Below, one piece after another: positions 5,861-10,287 of a stretch of DNA of 10,287 bases. Below the pieces are notes generated by a model. The model made no database searches. It saw nothing but the letters and a program-made list of their open reading frames with translations, and had not been told where the DNA came from. The position numbers and the translations under genes are program-made. The first letter of the stretch is position 1. Each line of letters begins with the position of its first letter. Source of the DNA: Lachnospiraceae bacterium (GTDB lineage Bacteria > Bacillota_A > Clostridia > Lachnospirales > Lachnospiraceae); contig JAFSFU010000062.1 of the NCBI GenBank assembly GCA_017435025.1, positions 1-10,287 of the forward strand, written 5' to 3'.

Positions 5861-5896
5861 CTATAAAAGACTATGACCTTCAGAGGAGGAAGTATT

Positions 5897-7276
5897 ATGG
5901 TTCATACAGATACGATCGCAGCAATTGCAACTGCTATGGGAAATTCCGGAATTGGAATTGTTCGAATCAGCGGTGAAGAGGCAATTGCCATTGCAGATAA
6001 ATTCTTTCATTCAAAGGGCGGAAATAAAAAACTTTCGGAACAGAAAACACATACGATCCATTATGGTTATGTTTATGATGGAGATGAAGTGCTGGATGAA
6101 GTGCTTGTGATGTTAATGAAAGGTCCGAGAAGCTTTACTGCAGAGGATACGGTGGAAATCGATTGTCATGGTGGTATGCTGGTGACCAGAAAGATTCTGG
6201 AAACAGTGTTAAAAGCCGGAGCCAGACTGGCTGATCCGGGTGAATTTACAAAACGTGCCTTTTTAAATGGAAGAATTGACCTTTCTCAGGCGGAGGCCGT
6301 TATTGATGTGATCAATTCAAAGAACGAATACGCATTGAAATCATCTGTAGGTCAGCTGAGAGGCAGTGTTTCGAAGAAAATTAAAGCTCTTCGAGAGCAG
6401 ATTCTTTATGAAATTGCGTTTATTGAATCAGCACTGGATGATCCGGAGCATATTTCTCTGGATGGTTATTCGGAAAAACTGATGTCTGTAACAGAAGAAA
6501 TTGAAAAAGAATTGCATGCTTTGATCCGTTCTTCTTCCAATGGACGTGTTGTATCGGAAGGTGTAAAAACAGTTATTCTTGGAAAACCGAATGCCGGAAA
6601 ATCCTCTCTGATGAATGTTTTGGTTGGTGAAGACCGCGCGATTGTTACGGATATTGCCGGTACGACCAGAGATATTTTGGAAGAACATATTTATCTGCAG
6701 GGAATCAGTTTAAATGTTGTGGATACTGCAGGTATTCGAACTACAGAAGATATCGTTGAAAAAATCGGCGTATCCAGAGCGATGGATGCAGCGGAAGATG
6801 CGGATCTGATCATTTATGTGGTAGATGGTTCCAGAAATCTGGATGAAAACGATTATCAGATTATGGAATTTATCAAAGATAGAAAAGCCGTAGTGCTTTT
6901 AAATAAAAGCGATCTGGATTTGGTTGTTTCTCTGGATGAGATTCGTGAAAAATCCGGACATGAAATTATTTCTATCTCTGCAAAGAAAGAGATGGGGATT
7001 GATAAGCTGGAGGAGGAAATCAAAGCACTGTTCTATGAAGGTGAGATTGATTTCAACGACCAGATTCTTGTCACAAATGTGCGACACGCACAGGCTTTAA
7101 AAGAAGCTTATGACAGTATAAAAATGGTAAAGCAGAGCATTGAAGACGAAATGCCGGAAGATTTTTATTCCATTGACTTGATGAATGCCTATGAAAAACT
7201 GGGTTCCATTATTGGTGAAGCGGTGGAAGATGATCTGGTAAATGAGATTTTCAGTAAGTTCTGTATGGGTAAATAA
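5897..7276 (+). CDS. mnmE: tRNA modification GTPase MnmE
   Basis: MnmE (TrmE) is a GTPase that, with MnmG, adds the carboxymethylaminomethyl or aminomethyl group to C5 of the wobble uridine (U34) of certain tRNAs, using a one-carbon unit from tetrahydrofolate. The 459 residues have an N-terminal folate-binding domain (about 1-118), a helical domain, and an inserted G domain with GKPNAGKS at 229-236 (P loop), GTTRD at 255-259, DTAG at 276-279 and NKSD at 336-339. The chain ends in FCMGK, with catalytic Cys456; the usual ending is CIGK. The reading frame extends up to an ATG at 5873, but I choose 5897 because AGAGGAGGA (5882-5890) sits 6-7 nt before it and MVHTDTIAAIATA is the family N-terminus. 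It is followed 32 nt later by its partner mnmG. Confidence 0.97.
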   Translation: MVHTDTIAAIATAMGNSGIGIVRISGEEAIAIADKFFHSKGGNKKLSEQKTHTIHYGYVYDGDEVLDEVLVMLMKGPRSFTAEDTVEIDCHGGMLVTRKILETVLKAGARLADPGEFTKRAFLNGRIDLSQAEAVIDVINSKNEYALKSSVGQLRGSVSKKIKALREQILYEIAFIESALDDPEHISLDGYSEKLMSVTEEIEKELHALIRSSSNGRVVSEGVKTVILGKPNAGKSSLMNVLVGEDRAIVTDIAGTTRDILEEHIYLQGISLNVVDTAGIRTTEDIVEKIGVSRAMDAAEDADLIIYVVDGSRNLDENDYQIMEFIKDRKAVVLLNKSDLDLVVSLDEIREKSGHEIISISAKKEMGIDKLEEEIKALFYEGEIDFNDQILVTNVRHAQALKEAYDSIKMVKQSIEDEMPEDFYSIDLMNAYEKLGSIIGEAVEDDLVNEIFSKFCMGK

Positions 7277-7308
7277 AGTAGTTATTGTGGAAAAGAGGAT
7301 AAAAATAT

Positions 7309-9219
7309 ATGCCTTTTGTGGAAGAAACCTATGACATTGTGGTCGTAGGAGCCGGTCATGCTGGCTGTGAAGCAGCTTTGGCAGCAGCAAGACTGGGATT
7401 TGAAACCATCATGTTTACCGTAAGCATCGACAGTATTGCGCTTATGGCCTGTAATCCAAATATTGGAGGAAGTTCCAAAGGACATTTGGTGCGTGAACTG
7501 GATGCATTGGGCGGAGAGATGGGTAAAGTGATCGATAAAGCTTTTATCCAGTCGAAAATGCTCAATGAATCCAAGGGACCGGCTGTACATTCCTTGCGTG
7601 CACAGGCTGATAAGCAGGATTATACTGCTGAAATGCGTCGCGTACTGGAAAATACGGATCATCTGACCATCCGTCAGGCGGAAGTTACCGATATTTTGAC
7701 AGAAGATGTGATTGATAGTGATGGTAATGTAACGAAAAAACGTGTGGTTGGTGTAAAAACTTATTCCGGAGCGACTTATCGGGCGAAGGCAGTGGTACTT
7801 GCTACTGGCGTATTCTTAAGAGCAAGATGTATTTATGGTGAAGTAAGCAATCCGACAGGACCGAACGGACTGCAGGCATCCAATCATTTGACGGATGCAT
7901 TGACTGCTCTTGGTATTGAAATGTTTCGCTTTAAGACCGGAACACCGGCACGTGCAGATAGAAGAAGTATTGATTTTTCCAAGATGGAAGAACAGTTTGG
8001 TGATAAAAGAGTGGTGCCATTCTCCTTCTCTACTGATCCGGAGTCGGTGCAGAAAGAGCAGGTTTCTTGTTGGCTCACTTATACGAATGAGAAGACACAC
8101 GAGATTATTCGTGCAAATCTTCATCGTTCTCCGCTGTTTTCCGGTTCTATTGAGGGAACGGGACCGAGATACTGCCCGTCTATCGAAGATAAGGTGGTAA
8201 AATTCCCGGATAAAGAGAGACATCAGGTGTTTGTGGAACCAGAGGGACTTTATACCAATGAAATGTATCTGGGCGGTATGTCCAGTTCTCTTCCGGAAGA
8301 TGTCCAGTATGCTATGTATCGCACCGTGCCTGGTCTTGAAAATGTAAAAATTGTTCGACCGGCTTATGCAATTGAATACGACTGCATCAATCCGAGACAA
8401 TTAAATGCAACATTAGAATTTAAAAATATTGAAGGTTTGTTTTCCGGCGGTCAATTTAATGGCAGTTCCGGTTATGAGGAAGCGGCAGTTCAGGGATTTA
8501 TGGCCGGTGTGAATGCAGTGAGAAAACTGCAGGAAAAAGAGCCGGTGGTGTTGGATCGTTCTCAGGCGTATATTGGTGTTCTGATCGATGATCTTGTAAC
8601 AAAAGAGAATCATGAACCGTATCGAATGATGACTTCCAGAGCAGAATATCGTCTGCTTCTTCGCCAGGATAATGCGGATCTTCGTCTCAGAAAGATAGGA
8701 TATGAGATTGGTCTGATCACAGAAGAGCAGTACCAGTATTTATTATGGAAAGAAAAAGCCATCGACACAGAAATTGCCCGATTGGAAAAAAAGACCATCG
8801 GCGGTAACGAAAAAGTTCAGGAGTTTTTAGCACGACACAACAGTACTTTGTTAAAGTCTGGAGCAACCATTGCAGAACTTGTAAAGAGACCGGAGCTCAG
8901 TTACATGATGTTGGCCGAACTGGATGAAGATCGACCGGAATTACCGGAAGATGTTCAAATACAGGTTGACATAAATTTAAAATATGAAGGATATATCAAA
9001 CGTCAGATGCAGCAGGTAGCTCAGTTTAAGAAACTGGAAACAAGAAAATTACCGCATGATTTTGATTATTCAACTGTAAAGAGTCTGCGTTTAGAAGCAG
9101 TACAGAAATTAAATCTTTATCAGCCTCTGAATATTGGACAGGCTTCCAGAATTTCCGGTGTATCTCCGGCAGATATTTCTGTATTGATGGTATATCTGGA
9201 GCAGGCGAACCGCAGATAG
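7309..9219 (+). CDS. mnmG: tRNA uridine-5-carboxymethylaminomethyl modification enzyme MnmG
   Basis: MnmG (GidA) is the FAD- and NADH-dependent partner of MnmE in wobble-uridine modification. It forms the alpha2-beta2 type complex with MnmE. The 636 residues match the usual 620-640. The dinucleotide-binding motif [17 protein letters not shown] is at 14-30, and [13 protein letters not shown] at 48-60. [11 protein letters not shown] at 285-295 carries a conserved cysteine (Cys289). [13 protein letters not shown] lies at 381-393 and [14 protein letters not shown] at 436-449. A C-terminal helical domain for tRNA and MnmE contacts includes YEGYIKRQ (559-566) and [10 protein letters not shown] (617-626). 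AGAGGA at 7294-7299 is 9 nt before the ATG. Only 32 nt separate it from mnmE, so the two are probably co-transcribed. Confidence 0.98.
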   Translation: MPFVEETYDIVVVGAGHAGCEAALAAARLGFETIMFTVSIDSIALMACNPNIGGSSKGHLVRELDALGGEMGKVIDKAFIQSKMLNESKGPAVHSLRAQADKQDYTAEMRRVLENTDHLTIRQAEVTDILTEDVIDSDGNVTKKRVVGVKTYSGATYRAKAVVLATGVFLRARCIYGEVSNPTGPNGLQASNHLTDALTALGIEMFRFKTGTPARADRRSIDFSKMEEQFGDKRVVPFSFSTDPESVQKEQVSCWLTYTNEKTHEIIRANLHRSPLFSGSIEGTGPRYCPSIEDKVVKFPDKERHQVFVEPEGLYTNEMYLGGMSSSLPEDVQYAMYRTVPGLENVKIVRPAYAIEYDCINPRQLNATLEFKNIEGLFSGGQFNGSSGYEEAAVQGFMAGVNAVRKLQEKEPVVLDRSQAYIGVLIDDLVTKENHEPYRMMTSRAEYRLLLRQDNADLRLRKIGYEIGLITEEQYQYLLWKEKAIDTEIARLEKKTIGGNEKVQEFLARHNSTLLKSGATIAELVKRPELSYMMLAELDEDRPELPEDVQIQVDINLKYEGYIKRQMQQVAQFKKLETRKLPHDFDYSTVKSLRLEAVQKLNLYQPLNIGQASRISGVSPADISVLMVYLEQANRR

Positions 9220-9235
9220 TTTTGTTTCGACGAAG

Positions 9236-9254
9236 TTATCTTATAAAAAGATAA
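9236..9254 (+). repeat. Small perfect hairpin just before the rsmG ribosome binding site
   Basis: TTATCTT (9236-9242) and AAGATAA (9248-9254) form a 7-bp stem with a 5-nt loop, ending 3-4 nt before the GGGGA ribosome binding site of rsmG (9259-9263). It is AT-rich, so weak, and has no U tract: not a terminator. It could modulate rsmG translation or help fix mRNA ends, but this is only inferred. Confidence 0.45.
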
Positions 9255-9268
9255 ATTAGGGGATATTT

Positions 9269-10000
9269 ATGACAGAAATGTTTGAGAAGCTGATGGATGA
9301 GGGATGTGCAGAACTTTCTCTTACTCTGACAGAAACACAAAAAGAACAGTTCTACCAGTATTATGAAATGCTGATTGAGTGGAACAAGGTTATGAATTTG
9401 ACCGCAATTACCGAACTTTCAGAAGTGGTTACAAAACATTTTGTTGACAGTTTACTGTTAGTAAAAGTTCTGAAAGATATTGATCAGAAACCATATCATG
9501 TTGTCGATGTGGGTACCGGAGCCGGTTTTCCGGGTATTCCGTTGAAAATTGCGTTTCCAAATTTGCAGATCACATTGCTTGATTCACTCAATAAACGAGT
9601 GGGATTTTTGAACGAAGTAATCAAGGCATTAGGTCTTACGGATATTACAGCAGTTCACGGAAGAGCGGAAGATTTTGGTCGTGATGCTAAACACAGAGAA
9701 CAGTATGATCTCTGTGTTTCCAGAGCGGTGGCCAATATGTCTATACTTTCTGAATACTGCCTGCCTTTGGTAAAGAAAGATGGTCTTTTCATTCCATATA
9801 AATCCGGAAAAGTGGAAGAAGAAGCAAAACAGGCAGAATCTGCTGTAAAGAAACTGGGTGGAGAAATGAATCCGGTCATTACCCACATTCTTCCGGGAAC
9901 TGATGTGGAAAGAACCTTCATTCCGGTTAAAAAAGTGGGGATAACTGCAAAGAAATACCCGAGAAAAGCGGGATTACCGAGTAAGGAACCGTTGAAGTAA
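9269..10000 (+). CDS. rsmG: 16S rRNA (guanine-N7)-methyltransferase RsmG
   Basis: RsmG (GidB) methylates N7 of the conserved guanosine in the 530 loop of 16S rRNA (G527 in E. coli) using S-adenosylmethionine; loss gives low-level streptomycin resistance in several bacteria. The 243 residues are of normal length. Visible motifs are EWNKVMNLTAI (37-47), KHFVDSL (56-62), the SAM-binding loop VDVGTGAGFPGIPLKI (79-94), LLDSLNKR (103-110), GRAEDF (131-136), SRAVA (151-155) and the C-terminal KYPRKAGLPSKEPL (229-242). The start at 9269 has GGGGA 5 nt upstream; an ATG at 9278 is less well placed. The gene lies 49 nt after mnmG, the conserved gidA-gidB order. Its stop directly abuts the nested-hairpin element. 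Confidence 0.97.
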   Translation: MTEMFEKLMDEGCAELSLTLTETQKEQFYQYYEMLIEWNKVMNLTAITELSEVVTKHFVDSLLLVKVLKDIDQKPYHVVDVGTGAGFPGIPLKIAFPNLQITLLDSLNKRVGFLNEVIKALGLTDITAVHGRAEDFGRDAKHREQYDLCVSRAVANMSILSEYCLPLVKKDGLFIPYKSGKVEEEAKQAESAVKKLGGEMNPVITHILPGTDVERTFIPVKKVGITAKKYPRKAGLPSKEPLK

Positions 10001-10239
10001 ATTGATATTTTGTTGAGTAAATATAAAGCCATCTATAGAAAATCCCATATTCTGTAAATACGGCTGACTACCTTCGCTTCCATGCGAGTTTATCCGCCTG
10101 TACGACGATTGCGATAAATGCGTTTGCAATCTTTGTACAGGCGAAAATCTTTGGAAGCTCCGTCGTCTGGCCTATCATTTTCAGAATATGGGATTTTCTA
10201 ATAGATAATTTTAATCTTACTCAATCAAAATATCACAAT
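10001..10239. repeat. Nested inverted-repeat element (MITE-like or structured RNA), about 240 bp
   Basis: This non-coding stretch folds on itself at several levels. Outer arms: TGATATTTTG (10003-10012) with CAAAATATCA (10226-10235); TTGAGTAA (10013-10020) with TTACTCAA (10217-10224); and a perfect 19-bp stem at 10036-10054 with 10182-10200. Inner arms: GCTTCCA (10076-10082) with TGGAAGC (10152-10158); CGCCTGTAC (10095-10103) with GTACAGGCG (10135-10143); GATTGC (10107-10112) with GCAATC (10126-10131). The ends read ATTG and CAAT. It looks like a miniature inverted-repeat element or a long structured RNA; the sequence alone does not decide. It may also end rsmG transcripts. No clear target-site duplication is seen, and the 48 bases after it (10240-10287) hold nothing I can assign. 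Confidence 0.75.
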
Positions 10240-10287
10240 AAAAACGAATCTGTCGCGTGTATGTTCCATGCATATTTCATTCAGATG

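Noticed and set aside
5873..5896. Upstream in-frame ATG extending MnmE by eight residues
   Set aside because: The extension would translate through the AGAGGAGGA ribosome binding site, which is placed for the ATG at 5897; that ATG also gives the usual family N-terminus.
10068..10178. Minus-strand 36-residue frame (begins MIGQTTELPKIF) inside the nested-hairpin element
   Set aside because: It has no ribosome binding site, lies wholly inside the inverted-repeat structure, and looks like a frame opened by the repeat and not a gene. It could be annotated as a spurious small protein wherever the element is repeated.
10225..10287. Possible 3' end of a minus-strand gene entering from the right edge (20 open codons ending in TGA at 10225-10227)
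   Set aside because: Twenty open codons are expected by chance, the stop lies inside the hairpin arm, and the residues match nothing I recognise.
1..10287. Search for CRISPR arrays, tRNA/rRNA genes, riboswitches, transposase genes or defence systems
   Set aside because: No regularly spaced direct repeats, cloverleaf, rRNA-like or transposase-like sequence was seen; every frame over about 130 codons is a housekeeping gene, the M20 hydrolase, or an antisense shadow of one of these.

Overview
This window is a housekeeping region around a bacterial replication origin. It most likely comes from a low-to-mid GC Firmicute of class Clostridia, probably Lachnospiraceae; that family assignment is inferred from protein character and gene order, not from a search. 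The layout is the classic Firmicutes origin arrangement. dnaA points one way (minus strand, its last few codons cut off at base 1). The rpmH-rnpA-yidD-yidC-jag-mnmE-mnmG-rsmG series points the other way (plus strand).

Region by region: 1-1333 encodes DnaA on the minus strand. 1334-1612 is an origin-type intergenic region. It holds three TGTGNATAA-type DnaA boxes in the dnaA leader, a good dnaA promoter, an AT-rich middle, and oppositely oriented TTATCCACA boxes on the far side. 1613-2848 is a minus-strand M20-family amidohydrolase (N-carbamoyl-amino-acid hydrolase / allantoate amidohydrolase type). It lies between dnaA and rpmH, which is not its usual place. 2849-3068 is a divergent promoter region with two strong promoters, two perfect palindromes and an imperfect direct repeat that covers both promoters. 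3069-5814 holds rpmH, rnpA, yidD, yidC and jag (khpB): ribosomal protein L34, the RNase P protein, two membrane-insertion factors and an RNA-binding protein. An attenuator-like hairpin follows rpmH and a clear terminator follows jag. 5897-10000 holds mnmE, mnmG and rsmG: two partners in tRNA wobble-uridine modification and a 16S rRNA methyltransferase. 10001-10239 is a roughly 240-bp non-coding element that folds on itself through nested inverted repeats. 10240-10287 has nothing I can assign.

Together the genes serve replication initiation (DnaA and its boxes), ribosome and tRNA maturation (L34, RnpA, MnmE, MnmG, RsmG) and membrane protein insertion (YidC, YidD), with Jag/KhpB tied to YidC by its position. 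I see no defence locus, CRISPR array, tRNA, rRNA or toxin system, and no convincing undescribed multi-gene system. The items most worth a second look are the hydrolase placed inside the origin-rpmH interval, the repeated promoter module beside it, and the nested-hairpin element after rsmG.
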